Assembly: GCA_964527835.1 (NCBI GenBank)
Contig: CAZGNV010000012.1
Location: forward strand, 22,600 to 86,599
From: JAFDCJ01 sp964527835
GTDB lineage: Bacteria > Desulfobacterota > Desulfobacteria > Desulfobacterales > JAFDCJ01
DNA: 64,000 bases
Direction: 5' to 3'
This document shows, in pieces, positions 35,502 to 44,353 of this stretch (within the stretch, counting starts at the first letter, position 1; every line of letters begins with the position of its first letter). The notes below the pieces were generated by a model, which did no database searches, was not told where the DNA came from, and saw only the letters and a program-made list of their open reading frames with translations. Both the position numbers and the translations under genes were made by a program.

Positions 35502-36728
35502 CTACAGCACCAGGCAGTCGGCCACCAGTTCCCACAGGTACTTGACCTCGAGGTCTTCCATCTCGTATTCTTTTTTGATCTTGTTAAACTGGCCATGGCA
35601 GCTGTGGCAGGGAACCACCAGCATCTTCGCGCCGGTGGCCTTGATCTGATCAATTTTTTTGCGGGCATAGAAAATGCGTTCCTCATCGTAGCCGGTGACC
35701 AGCGTTCCGCCGCCGCCCCCGCAGCAGATCTGGTCCATGCGGGTGGGGTAAAGATCCACCCAGTTGGCCATGCACTGATCCAGAATCCAGCGCGGTTCGT
35801 CGAAAAAACCGTGGCCGAAACGCCGCTCGGCCTTGCGGCCGTAGTTGCAGGGATCGTGATAGGTGGCCAGCACGTCAAAGCGTGAGCGGTCCAGCTTGAT
35901 GCGACCTTCTTTGATGTATTTGATCAGCAGGTCAAAAACAGTGAAAAAACCGAATTCCTCAAACACCTGGGGAAAATATTTTTCGAACCCCGACCGGGTC
36001 GCCAGATAGGCATGCCCTCATTCGGGCCACAGGAGGTTTTTGACGCCCAGCTTTTGCATGTTTTCATATATCCGCCCGGCCATGGTTTTCATGGCTTCAT
36101 CGTCACCGGTAAAATATCCCCAGTTGGTGCCCTCCCAGTTTTCCGAAGCCACGGTCCAGTCCTCGCCGGCCACGTGAAATATCTTCCACCAGTGCTTGAG
36201 ATCCTCCGTGTGGGTGTTGACCAGCTTGTTGTGAATGGTAGTCAGGATATTGGCGCCCTTTTTGTCCACCTCCACCTTGAGGCCTTCAAAGCGGGGATCT
36301 TCTTCAACAATCTCTTCGGCGACATCCTCCAGGATGAAGATAAAATCCTCTTTGGGCAGCCGCAGGTTGTTGCCGGTCTCCAGGGCGGCTCTGAGGCCCT
36401 GATGCAAAATTCCCGGTACTTTCTCCCGTTCCCGCAGGCCGCGAATGGTGCGCACCGCATCGGCAATGTCAATTTCCATGGGGCAGACATTTTCGCATTT
36501 GCCGCACATGGTGCAGATCCAGGGCCAGCGCGACTCCACCAGGGCCTCTTCGAGTCCCAGGGAAATCATGCGGATCAGCTTGCGTGGATCAAACCCGTCG
36601 ACACCCGATGCGGGGCATGAGCTGGCGCACAGGCCACAGGTAATGCAGTAATCCTGGGAATAAGGCCAACTTTTGAATTTTTGCTGATCTAGGGCGTTTA
36701 AATCAATCACTTCAGCTGTAGCGGACAT
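35502..36728 (-). CDS. HdrC-HdrB-like Fe-S/CCG protein, predicted selenoprotein, of the MetFV-Hdr complex
   Basis: 408 residues if UGA at 36018-36020 is read as Sec. ATG 36728 follows GAGGTG. Residues about 30-80 hold two [4Fe-4S] motifs (CITCGLCASSCPASG, CTMCGKCENVCPMEI) as in HdrC. The HdrB-like part has a first CCG module ending in WPE-U-GHAY, where related proteins have ECGHA, and a complete second one (CCGGGGG, CHSCH). The UGA thus replaces a conserved Cys, and the reading frame continues 172 codons beyond it with family-consistent sequence. A hairpin with loop GGUCG follows at 17 bases. Last gene of the metVF-hdr operon; expected to receive electrons from the HdrA/MvhD subunits. Confidence 0.88.
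35985..36000 (-). promoter_or_regulatory. Predicted SECIS hairpin in the HdrCB-like gene
   Basis: Seventeen bases after the UGA: GACCC-GGUCG-GGGUUC. The stem pairs ACCC with GGGU; the loop begins GGUC like the well-known E. coli fdhF SECIS loop GGUCU. A flanking CG/UCG pair with an unpaired U can extend it. Confidence 0.62.
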
Positions 36729-36738
36729 ATTTTTCACC

Positions 36739-38349
36739 TCAACTGTGCTGCGGCACTTTCAAGCGGCTCGGCCCCAATGCCTGCAGCTGTTTTTCAAATT
36801 CCGTCAACCGGCCGGCAAACTCTACCCCCATGTTGGAGGCCAGGGTTTGCATCGCCAGCCGGCTGCTTTCCAGACCCATGGGTTCCATCAGCTCTGAAAT
36901 CTGCTCCAGCCGCCACCGGGCATGAATGTTGCCCCGCTCGGAGTGGCAGTTGCCTTCGTGGCAGGTCAGCAGCATCACCCCGTCGGCCCCGTTTTGAAAA
37001 GCCGTTAAAAGATGATCCAGCGAAACGCTGCCGCCGCAGGTGACCTCGACGACCTGCAGGCCGGCGGGCAGTCGGTGGCCCAGGCAGGCGGCCAGCTGCC
37101 CGGCGCGGGCCGCGGACCGGCGGCAGCAAAAGGCCGTAATCGTTGGAATAAAATCATTTTCGGCCGGTTCGGGTTTTCCACTCCCCGGCGGAATGGAAAC
37201 GACCGCCGTGCCCGGCGGCGGCCCGAAACTAATGGCCCCGCGGGGGCATTCCGCCACGCAGATGCCACACCGTTCGCAGGCCTCGGCCGTCACCGTCACG
37301 TGGCTGCCCACCCGGATCGCCCGGTAGGGGCACAGTCGAAAGCAGGTCAGGCAGCGCACGCACCGGCCGGTGTCGATTTGAGCCTTGGTCTCGGCATCGG
37401 CAGCGGGTCCGGACGCTTCGAGCATGGACAGCGCGGCGTTGTCCGCATCGATGGCCTGGTCGGCCGGTGCGAGCACATTGCGGCTGGCGCCGGCAACCAC
37501 AATCCCCCTGCGGTTGGTCAATACCGTCAAGCGGTGGACATTGTCCCCCTGGGCAAAGCCGTTCAGGTCGCACTCCAGTTCGAAAATCCGCATCAGCTCG
37601 CGGGTGTAATCCGAGGGGGCGATCCTCTCATCGACAACCGTCAAATCCGCCGTCAGCCGGCAGGGGCTGCCGGTGATTTCATCGGTGAATTCGAAACTCA
37701 CCCTGCCGTCGTCACCGGGCTGGATGTCCGGCCGGGTGTCGGTGAACTTGAGATAAACCACACCCGCCCCCCGTGATTCCCGGTACAGCTTTTCCAGGCC
37801 CTCGGCGGCGACTTTCAGGTTTCCGGTCAGGAGGTAAGTTTTCAGACCAAAGTCGGCCTGCAGCTGAAAAGCGGCCTGCATGACTTCGGCGGCCATGACC
37901 GGATTGCTCTCCGCATTCAGACCGCAGATCAAAACCACCGTTTGGATCCCGTCAAAAACATCGCCGTTACCAGCAGACGCCTGCAGCCGGGCAGTCAGCC
38001 CGGAAATATCCATCACCCGCTCACCGGGCGTCAAGCCGTAGCGGGAAAATTCCGGCCGCCGCTGATCGTCGTCGGCGATCACAATCCGATCTACATCAAC
38101 CGGGCGCTTCTGCCCATCGCAATCCAGGGCCACCTCAAACTCGCCCGCCGCGCCGCGGCAGGAAAGCACCCGGGTCCCCGGGTAGACAGCGGCTTTTATT
38201 GCCCCCTGGCCGTCCGGCATATCGAAACCGTCGGCCGGGGTGGCAATAATGATATCGGTCTGCTCAGAAGTCAGGTCCTGCACAATCCGCCGGGCGCAGG
38301 CCCCCTGTCCGATCAGCAAGGTTTTTCCGCTCAATGGTATTCCTCTCAT
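36739..38349 (-). CDS. HdrA/QmoB-like protein with ferredoxin motifs and C-terminal MvhD domain
   Basis: 536 residues. The first 330 residues are a divergent, HdrA-like nucleotide-binding scaffold without a clear GxGxxG start (LLIGQGACARRIV). Then two [4Fe-4S] motifs (CVRCLTCFRLCP, CERCGICVAECP) and an MvhD/FrhD domain (about 405-520) with AFCCRRSA, VVEVTCGGSVSLDHLL and LLTCHEGNCHSERGN. MvhD binds a [2Fe-2S] cluster and links HdrA to an electron donor. The gene overlaps the preceding hdrA-like gene by four bases. Comparable to QmoB and to the HdrA/MvhD parts of acetogen MetFV-Hdr complexes. Confidence 0.9.
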   Translation of the reverse strand: MRGIPLSGKTLLIGQGACARRIVQDLTSEQTDIIIATPADGFDMPDGQGAIKAAVYPGTRVLSCRGAAGEFEVALDCDGQKRPVDVDRIVIADDDQRRPEFSRYGLTPGERVMDISGLTARLQASAGNGDVFDGIQTVVLICGLNAESNPVMAAEVMQAAFQLQADFGLKTYLLTGNLKVAAEGLEKLYRESRGAGVVYLKFTDTRPDIQPGDDGRVSFEFTDEITGSPCRLTADLTVVDERIAPSDYTRELMRIFELECDLNGFAQGDNVHRLTVLTNRRGIVVAGASRNVLAPADQAIDADNAALSMLEASGPAADAETKAQIDTGRCVRCLTCFRLCPYRAIRVGSHVTVTAEACERCGICVAECPRGAISFGPPPGTAVVSIPPGSGKPEPAENDFIPTITAFCCRRSAARAGQLAACLGHRLPAGLQVVEVTCGGSVSLDHLLTAFQNGADGVMLLTCHEGNCHSERGNIHARWRLEQISELMEPMGLESSRLAMQTLASNMGVEFAGRLTEFEKQLQALGPSRLKVPQHS

Positions 38350-39581
38350 CTTTTCAAATATCTCAAAGTATTCAACGCCGCCTCACCGGCGCTGGCAACG
38401 CTTTCGGCAATGCCCATGGGTCCGCTGACCGTGCCGGCGCAAAAAACACCGTCACCTGCCGTTTCGTGGGCAGCACCCGGTGAAGGTGCGATAAACCCGT
38501 TGAAATCGGTTTTCAGGTTCACCCACCTGGCCAGCTCATGGTTTTGCTGGCAGGGCTGCAGCCCCACGGCCAGCACGATCATGTCGAAAAGCTCCTCTAC
38601 GGTTTCGTGGGTTTGGCTGTCGAGCACAGTCACCTTCAGTTGACCGTCTTGCATCTGCAGGATATCCCCGGGAATGGCCCGGATCATGCGGACCTCTTCG
38701 GTCACCTGGCTGTAAAAAGGCTCAAAATCCCGGCCGAAGGTCTGCACGTCGATGTAAAAAAAGGTGACTTCGGTTTCCGGTTCGCGGGATCGGATCAGCC
38801 GCGCCATGCGCAGCGATGTTCCGCAGCAGATCCGGGAGCACCACAGGTGGTGGACCTTGGCATCCCGGCTGCCCACACACTGGACAAACCCGATTTTGCG
38901 GGCCGGCCGGCCGTCCGAAGGCTTGAGCGCCCCTCCCTGCCGACGGACGATTTCATCCAGTTCCAGGTTGGTGACCACATTTGGATAGCGTCCGTATCCG
39001 TATGGCTTGTGACGGGGATCAAAGGTTTCGAAGCCGGTCGCCAGGATCACGGCATCGGCTTCGGTGGTGGCTTCGGTTGACCCGGCATCCAGTGTAATGG
39101 CCTTTTCCGGGCAGGCGTCCTGACAGCGGGTGCAGGATTGATCAGCGATGTACAGACAATTTTCTTCAGCCAGGGCGTAAAAAGGCACGTGGTTTTTGGA
39201 AGTCCCCTGGACAATGGCTCCCGGCTGCGGGCACCGCTCAAGGCAGACCCCGCAGGCCGTACATTTGCCGGGATCGATATAGCTGGGCTTGCGGGCCAGA
39301 TTAATGCGAAAACGGCCGTTCTTGGAAATGCTTTCAATACGGCTGCCCGTTAAAAGCCGGATGTGCGGATTTTCCAGGGCTTGCTCCAGTTTTTCTTCCA
39401 CCACGCAGGCACCGCATTTGACGCATTGATCCGTCGCCTTGCAGGCATAGCGGATGGCATGGCCGCCGGCAAAGTCGGATTTTTCGACCACCTGCACCTG
39501 GATATTGAACCGCGCCAACTCCAGGGCCGCCGCAAGGCCGGCCACCCCCCCACCGATTACGGCCACCGTTTTATCCGTCAT
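38346..39581 (-). CDS. HdrA/QmoA-like FAD and Fe-S protein
   Basis: 411 residues. FAD-binding start VAVIGGGVAGLAAALELARF, then QCVKCGACVVEEKL, a [4Fe-4S] motif CTACGVCLERCPQPG, a second one CTRCQDACPEKA, and the HdrA hallmark VQCVGSRD with SRICCGTSLRMARL. The C-terminal SVASAGEAALNTL end is typical of QmoA/HdrA. It should be the flavin site for electron splitting or confurcation in the MetFV-Hdr complex. Confidence 0.92.
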   Translation of the reverse strand: MTDKTVAVIGGGVAGLAAALELARFNIQVQVVEKSDFAGGHAIRYACKATDQCVKCGACVVEEKLEQALENPHIRLLTGSRIESISKNGRFRINLARKPSYIDPGKCTACGVCLERCPQPGAIVQGTSKNHVPFYALAEENCLYIADQSCTRCQDACPEKAITLDAGSTEATTEADAVILATGFETFDPRHKPYGYGRYPNVVTNLELDEIVRRQGGALKPSDGRPARKIGFVQCVGSRDAKVHHLWCSRICCGTSLRMARLIRSREPETEVTFFYIDVQTFGRDFEPFYSQVTEEVRMIRAIPGDILQMQDGQLKVTVLDSQTHETVEELFDMIVLAVGLQPCQQNHELARWVNLKTDFNGFIAPSPGAAHETAGDGVFCAGTVSGPMGIAESVASAGEAALNTLRYLKR

Positions 39582-39748
39582 ATCTCTTAAAACCCCTCTT
39601 TGCGGTCTGGATACCGATACTTCAAGCTGCCTGTCTTGATAAAAATGCGATCCCCCATGGCGAGACGGCGATCGTCAAGTCAGTAAAGCCGCACAATAGC
39701 CCATTTTTTTTTATTTTTCAATCGCCGGGGGTGATTTTTATGGACGAT

Positions 39749-40660
39749 CTATTTGCCAGCCCCGTTGCCCTTGATCTCGGCCTGCTCGAGGATATCCGGA
39801 ATGATGTCGGTCCATCCCAGGGGCATGATGTGCACGCCCTGAAACTTGTCCTTGTGCTTTTTAATGAACCGGCCCATCATCTCGGCCGCCTTTTTCTTGC
39901 GATCCGCTTTGTCAACCGAGCCGATTTCATCGATCCACTGCTGGGGGACACTGATGCCGGAAACGTATTTATTCATAAAATTGCCCATCTGGGGGGACTT
40001 GAGCAGCACCACCCCCAGCTGGACCGGACGGTTGAAAGCCCGGGCCTTCTCGACAAATTCATCCACCGCCCGATCTTCATACACCGCCTGGGTCTGGAAA
40101 AACTGGGCCCCGGCGTCTATTTTTTTTCCCATTTTCATCAACTGCAGATCAAGGGGTTGAAAATTGGGATTGACCACCGCCCCGATAAAAATATCCGGTG
40201 CATTGGCCAGCTCATTGCCGACCATGTCCCGGCCCGCCTGCAGCTGGGCGGCGATTTTGACCAGCTGCACCGAATCCAGATCAAAGACCGGTTTGGCTTC
40301 CTTATGGTCCCCGAGGTTGGTGTGATCACCGGTCAAAAGCAGCATGTTGTCGACCCCCAGGGAAAAGGCGGTCAAAATTTCCGACTGCAGGGCGATGCGG
40401 TTCCGGTCCCGGCAGGTGATCTGATAAATCGGTTCATAGCCGGCATTTTTCAACTGGATGGAGGCCGCCAGGGACCCGAGTCTCATCACGGCACTCTGGT
40501 TGTCCGTGACGTTGATGGCGTGCACCCGGCCGTTGAGATGTCCGGCTTCCTTGACACAGGTGGGAACAAAATCTTTATCCCGGGGAATCGCCCCCTTGAC
40601 CGGGCCGACCTCCCCGGTGACAACAAATTGTCCTTTATCAAACAGTTCGCTTAATTTCAT
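39749..40660 (-). CDS. metF: Methylenetetrahydrofolate reductase
   Basis: 303 residues of the MetF TIM-barrel type. Conserved features: GEVGPVKGAIPRD, the INVTDNQSAVMRLGSLA strand with the NTD-like element, YQITCRDRNRIALQSEIL (folate/flavin contacts), LLLTGDHTN and FFQTQAVYEDRAVDEFVEKA. It reduces methylene-H4folate to methyl-H4folate in the Wood-Ljungdahl pathway. It lies between metV and hdr genes, as in acetogens whose MetF accepts electrons through MetV and Hdr subunits. Confidence 0.95.
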   Translation of the reverse strand: MKLSELFDKGQFVVTGEVGPVKGAIPRDKDFVPTCVKEAGHLNGRVHAINVTDNQSAVMRLGSLAASIQLKNAGYEPIYQITCRDRNRIALQSEILTAFSLGVDNMLLLTGDHTNLGDHKEAKPVFDLDSVQLVKIAAQLQAGRDMVGNELANAPDIFIGAVVNPNFQPLDLQLMKMGKKIDAGAQFFQTQAVYEDRAVDEFVEKARAFNRPVQLGVVLLKSPQMGNFMNKYVSGISVPQQWIDEIGSVDKADRKKKAAEMMGRFIKKHKDKFQGVHIMPLGWTDIIPDILEQAEIKGNGAGK

Positions 40661-40708
40661 GGATCATTCTCCTTGGTATCCTTGAGCGCCTTTGCGCCGG
40701 ATCATTGG

Positions 40709-41428
40709 CTAATCAATGTTGCTGACGGTAACCTCACCGCCCTGGGAGCAGAAGGTGGCCTCGAAAGGACTGACCTTGAGGCTGCGCGGCCGGCTCCACT
40801 TGGCATAATTTTTGGGCGCCTGGTAGGGTTCCATCAAATCAAGGCGGCCCAGTTTCTTAAGTCTCTCATAGATGAGCACCCAGCCGCATTCCCGGTCGCT
40901 GTCCACTTCGCACATGCCGTTTTCCGCACCCCCGCAGGGCCCGTTCAACAGGCCCTTGGCGCACAGGGTCATCGGGCACAGTCCCCCGGTGTATTCGATA
41001 ATGCAATCGCCGCACAGGGAACAGTATTCGTTGATTTCGGATTCCGATACGGTCTCACCGCCAAAGATGGTGTCACATCCTGGATGCACCATGCCGCCGT
41101 CAGTGGCATCGATCACCGTGTGAACCCCCTGGCCGCAACCCAGCACCAGGAAAGAATCGGCCTTTTTCACCTGCTCGCCATAATCCTCTTTCAGGACCTT
41201 GGTAGTGTGATCCAGTTTGCACAGGGACATCCCCTGGGGTCCCGGCACGGTGTAGCCGACCACCTCGATGCCTCTTTTTTCCAGGCGCTTGGCCATGTTT
41301 TCGGTTTCATCCTCGCCGCCGGAATGGCATTTCCAGGCGCAGTTATTGCACCCGACAACAAACACCTTTTCGCCGGGTTTAATGAATTTAACGATTTCTT
41401 CAATGGGCTTTTGAATGGTTGCGTGCAT
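40709..41428 (-). CDS. metV: MetV-type zinc/Fe-S subunit of methylenetetrahydrofolate reductase
   Basis: 239 residues matching the methylene-H4folate reductase C-terminal (MetV) family: VFVVGCNNCAWKCHSGG, a central strand set, then Cys-rich YCSLCGDCIIEYTGGLCPM, LCAKGLLNGPCGGAENGMCE. MetV forms a complex with MetF and feeds electrons to it. First gene of the operon metV-metF-hdrA-hdrA/mvhD-hdrCB; the 48-base gap to metF contains nothing notable. Confidence 0.9.
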   Translation of the reverse strand: MHATIQKPIEEIVKFIKPGEKVFVVGCNNCAWKCHSGGEDETENMAKRLEKRGIEVVGYTVPGPQGMSLCKLDHTTKVLKEDYGEQVKKADSFLVLGCGQGVHTVIDATDGGMVHPGCDTIFGGETVSESEINEYCSLCGDCIIEYTGGLCPMTLCAKGLLNGPCGGAENGMCEVDSDRECGWVLIYERLKKLGRLDLMEPYQAPKNYAKWSRPRSLKVSPFEATFCSQGGEVTVSNID

Positions 41429-41593
41429 TCCAGCACCTCCTGTTGGGTTATACTTTTATTTCCATTAAGGCCTGCGATTCTTAACGCTCAACCCCTCACG
41501 GCTCTCTCCCCGAAAAGGGTTGATGGCGCTCGAAAATAACTTTTTTGGGGACTGTCAATTTTACGGGTTCATCTCTATTAATCCGCTTAAAAA

Positions 41594-41627
41594 AACCGCA
41601 CCTGCAGACCTGCCATGGGGTGCGGTT
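41594..41627 (-). terminator. Intrinsic terminator after the sigma-54-driven Hdr/Qmo-like operon
   Basis: Minus-strand stem AACCGCACC / GGTGCGGTT (nine pairs) followed by a run of T (complement of the A-run at 41587-41595). It separates the 49297-41649 operon from the metVF operon; the remaining 165 bases before metV hold a fragment of the dispersed repeat. Confidence 0.82.
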
Positions 41628-41648
41628 ATCTTTGCGCCGTGGGGCTCC

Positions 41649-41912
41649 TTAATCCGTATCGGAATGTATCTCTCCCTCGGGAATTTTTTCACCCGGGCGC
41701 CAGGTGGAAAAATCCGTCGTGGAAATCGTGCCTCCCGCTTTGACTGTCTGCTTGGCCCACACGATGCGGGTGTTGCATTCCCAGACCCTGCGGCCCAGTT
41801 TGTCCTGACGTTTTTTCAGGGCTTTTTCGGCCGTCTCACGGGTCTTGTGAACGGAAATGACCCGTTTAAACGGTTTGGCGAGATCGTGTTCATCATAAAT
41901 CAGTGCGTACAT
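41649..41912 (-). CDS. Small conserved hypothetical protein
   Basis: 87 residues, MYALIYDEHDLAKPFKRVIS at the start, a lysine/arginine-rich helix (KTRETAEKALKKRQDKLG) and CNTRIVWAKQTVKAGG. No Cys motif, signal or membrane helix. Last gene of the Hdr/Qmo-like operon, just before its terminator. No family recognised; the position suggests an accessory or DNA/protein-binding role. Confidence 0.75.
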   Translation of the reverse strand: MYALIYDEHDLAKPFKRVISVHKTRETAEKALKKRQDKLGRRVWECNTRIVWAKQTVKAGGTISTTDFSTWRPGEKIPEGEIHSDTD

Positions 41913-41957
41913 ACATGCATCTCCTTTCCAGGCAAAAGAAAAATCATTGCCGCTTAA

Positions 41958-42659
41958 TCAAAAAAACCGCTTCAAATATTTAATCGCCACCTGATCGAAT
42001 CGGTCATATAAAAGCGCCAGCCGGGCATTGGCCACTTCAACAGCCTGTTGCTTCTCCCCGTTAGCCTTGTCGGTCTGGTAGCAGGCAAAACACCGCTGGC
42101 ACTCACTGGCCTGGCCCAGGGTGTTGAAGGTAAAATCACACATCAAAAAAGTCTGGGCATTGGTGTAATTGGAAAAATGCTCCACCGCCGGAACATATTC
42201 CAGCTCGATTTCAACCGCGACCTCATTGCCCTCTCCGGCAAGATGGATGAAATCATCGATGGTCATCAAAGGTCCCTTGTCCGCATGCAGTTTTTCGAAT
42301 TTCACCACCATGTCATCCAGGGTGAAGAGCTTGTTTTCAACGGCGATTCCCGCATCCTGGAGCCTCCTCAAGTCGCGCTGCAGGTAACGGTTGGCGATCA
42401 GCACGGCCTGGGACACGTGGGGACACAGGTTGTTCGGACATCCCCGGGAGTAGCACTTGCGAAACGCATATTCACCGCCGTTGACCTGGCCCTCAAAGCG
42501 GCACAGAAAGATATAGGCCTGAAACTGATGCTCGCGATGGGCAAAATCCACCGGCAACACTTCAAAAGAGGGCTGGCAGGTCACTTGCGCACCGCCCTGC
42601 TTCAGTTCCACCAGGTCCGTAATACGCCTTGGGGGAAGATTACTTTGCTTTGTTTTCAT
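41958..42659 (-). CDS. Cys-rich protein of the Hdr/Qmo-like operon, function unknown
   Basis: 233 residues from ATG 42659. Cys groups: FLCRF, KCYSRGCPNNLCPHV (about residues 78-92), and a C-terminal ECQRCFACYQTD, the last with C-x2-C-x2-C spacing compatible with a metal or Fe-S site. The rest is helical. It lies between a DsrE gene and a small hypothetical gene. No family recognised; an Fe-S electron carrier or assembly role is only a guess. Confidence 0.78.
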   Translation of the reverse strand: MKTKQSNLPPRRITDLVELKQGGAQVTCQPSFEVLPVDFAHREHQFQAYIFLCRFEGQVNGGEYAFRKCYSRGCPNNLCPHVSQAVLIANRYLQRDLRRLQDAGIAVENKLFTLDDMVVKFEKLHADKGPLMTIDDFIHLAGEGNEVAVEIELEYVPAVEHFSNYTNAQTFLMCDFTFNTLGQASECQRCFACYQTDKANGEKQQAVEVANARLALLYDRFDQVAIKYLKRFF

Positions 42660-42707
42660 TGTGGGCCTCACGTTTGATTGGATTCGCGGCCGATATGGCA
42701 ATTCCGC

Positions 42708-43082
42708 CTAGTAAGTAAAGACGGCCTTGCATTCCATGGCCTCGAGGTTCAACGCCCCGGCGGCAGTGATCTGGGCGCCTTCCACCAGCTCGGATTCATC
42801 GATGTGGCGCTCCTTGATGCAGGGACCGCACACCCTCAGCTCCCCGCCGAGTTCCAGAAAAGTTTCAAACAGTTCCTTGAGCGGCGGGAACTCCCCGCCG
42901 GCCGGCATGTAGTTGATGTATCCCTCTTTGGCCATGTAAACACTGTTGCCCTGCAAAACGATGACGGCTTTGATATCCATGGCCAGGGCCGCATTGGCCA
43001 GCACAAAGGGCACATGCGCCTTTTCCGCATTTTCCGCACCGCAGGTGCAGATGTACATGATTTTTTCTTCGTTATCGGCCAT
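42708..43082 (-). CDS. DsrE-family protein
   Basis: 124 residues: KIMYICTCGAENAEKAHVPF, LANAALAMDIKAVIVLQGNS, then ELFETFLELGGELRVCGPCI with a Cys pair where DsrE-like and YchN-like proteins carry the active Cys, ending MECKAVFTY. Predicted cytoplasmic persulfide handler. Its place between the QmoC-like and Cys-rich genes ties sulfur transfer to the Hdr/Qmo-like complex. Confidence 0.9.
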   Translation of the reverse strand: MADNEEKIMYICTCGAENAEKAHVPFVLANAALAMDIKAVIVLQGNSVYMAKEGYINYMPAGGEFPPLKELFETFLELGGELRVCGPCIKERHIDESELVEGAQITAAGALNLEAMECKAVFTY

Positions 43083-43119
43083 TATCTTTATCCTCCCTTT
43101 AAATGGTGAGTTGATGTTG

Positions 43120-44271
43120 TCAGGTCGCAGCCTGCCGGGAGCTCTGTTTGACCTTCATCAGGTACAAAATCAGCGGCCGGTAAAGCTGGTGCGTCCACTT
43201 GGCAAACGGCACCTCGATAACCAGCATGGGAACGGCGATCATCAGGTGGATCACGTAGATGTAATAAGTCGCCAGGGGCAGCCCCAACAGCCGGGTAAAA
43301 TGGATCAGGATCCCGGTAAAGGTTGTCAGCCAGAGCATGATCAAAAAAACCCAGTCCGATGAATGCGAGTGTTCGTAGACGGCTTTGGTCTTCTTGATCC
43401 GTCCGATCATGGCATAAGTCACTCCGTATAGAATGGCAAAGGTGGAGTAATAGCCCAGCAGTCGGATCGGGTTGTAGACGGCATAAATTTCATCGCGCTG
43501 AAACCAGCGGATTCCCACCACCACCAGCAAAAACACGATGGAATAGCCGGTCATGATCAACAGGTGATTGATCCACTGAATGCGTTGGGAACGGGTGCCG
43601 CAGGCGTTAAACTGCTTCTGGGTAAAAAAATGCAGCACAAATTCCTTGGCCTCACGCAGGTAAACAGCCGCTGGGATGCCGAAAATCCCCCCGCCGGCCG
43701 GATCGTTTTGTCCGCCGGCCTTGTCAGATTTCATCACGGCCAGGGTCATGCGCCCGGCATTGCTCAGCAGAAAAAAGGACAGTACCGCCAGCATGATCAG
43801 GTCCAGAATTTCGATCACCCGGTTGGGCGCGAACACGTTCAGCGCCACGCGGTCGGTCAGCATGGGGCCGTGAAAAGCGTAAAAGCCCAGTCCCACGAGG
43901 GCCGCGACCACCAGGATCGCGGCGACTTCAAAAACTTTTGAGGTGTAAAACAACCGTGAAATCCCGGTCCAGTCGTATTTCGAGGTCAGGTAGCGGCGAA
44001 TGCCCATCATGACCTCGCCGGGGTTGGCCTGGCGCGGACAGGTGTCGGAGCAATCCCCGCAGTAATAGCAGATCCAGGGCTCCGGGCTCTGGATGATCTT
44101 CTCATCGAGTCCCAGCTGCAGATAGCGGATGATTTTGCGCGGAAAAGGGGTGGACTCGGTTGAAAGCGAACAGATGGCCGTGCAGTTGCCGCAGTTAAAG
44201 CAGGTACGGGCATCTTCGACACCGAATTCCTTCAGATTGAGCAGTAAATCAGGGTTGACCTGCGCACTCAT
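43120..44271 (-). CDS. QmoC-like subunit: HdrC-type Fe-S domain fused to membrane cytochrome b-like domain
   Basis: 383 residues. Residues 20-85 have two [4Fe-4S] motifs (CFNCGNCTAICSLS, CYYCGDCSDTCPRQA). Residues 110-370 contain about six hydrophobic helices (VFEVAAILVVAALVGLGFYA, WINHLLIMTGYSIVFLLVVV, VFLIMLWLTTFTGILIHF) with His residues suitable for heme b. QmoC anchors Qmo-type complexes and exchanges electrons with menaquinone. The accompanying A and B components are the two upstream FAD proteins. Confidence 0.93.
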   Translation of the reverse strand: MSAQVNPDLLLNLKEFGVEDARTCFNCGNCTAICSLSTESTPFPRKIIRYLQLGLDEKIIQSPEPWICYYCGDCSDTCPRQANPGEVMMGIRRYLTSKYDWTGISRLFYTSKVFEVAAILVVAALVGLGFYAFHGPMLTDRVALNVFAPNRVIEILDLIMLAVLSFFLLSNAGRMTLAVMKSDKAGGQNDPAGGGIFGIPAAVYLREAKEFVLHFFTQKQFNACGTRSQRIQWINHLLIMTGYSIVFLLVVVGIRWFQRDEIYAVYNPIRLLGYYSTFAILYGVTYAMIGRIKKTKAVYEHSHSSDWVFLIMLWLTTFTGILIHFTRLLGLPLATYYIYVIHLMIAVPMLVIEVPFAKWTHQLYRPLILYLMKVKQSSRQAAT

Positions 44272-44353
44272 GGTTTAACTCCCGTTTGATTTTTTAATTG
44301 ATCTTATTTCTTAAATGGTCCAGCCGAACCGATCGCTGGCCGCCACGTTCAAG

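Noticed and set aside
35502..36737. Two separate genes (HdrC-like and a short HdrB-like fragment) or a nonsense mutation
   Set aside because: The UGA falls on a conserved Cys codon and the downstream frame continues without a ribosome site; the downstream piece starts only at a GTG with no SD sequence.
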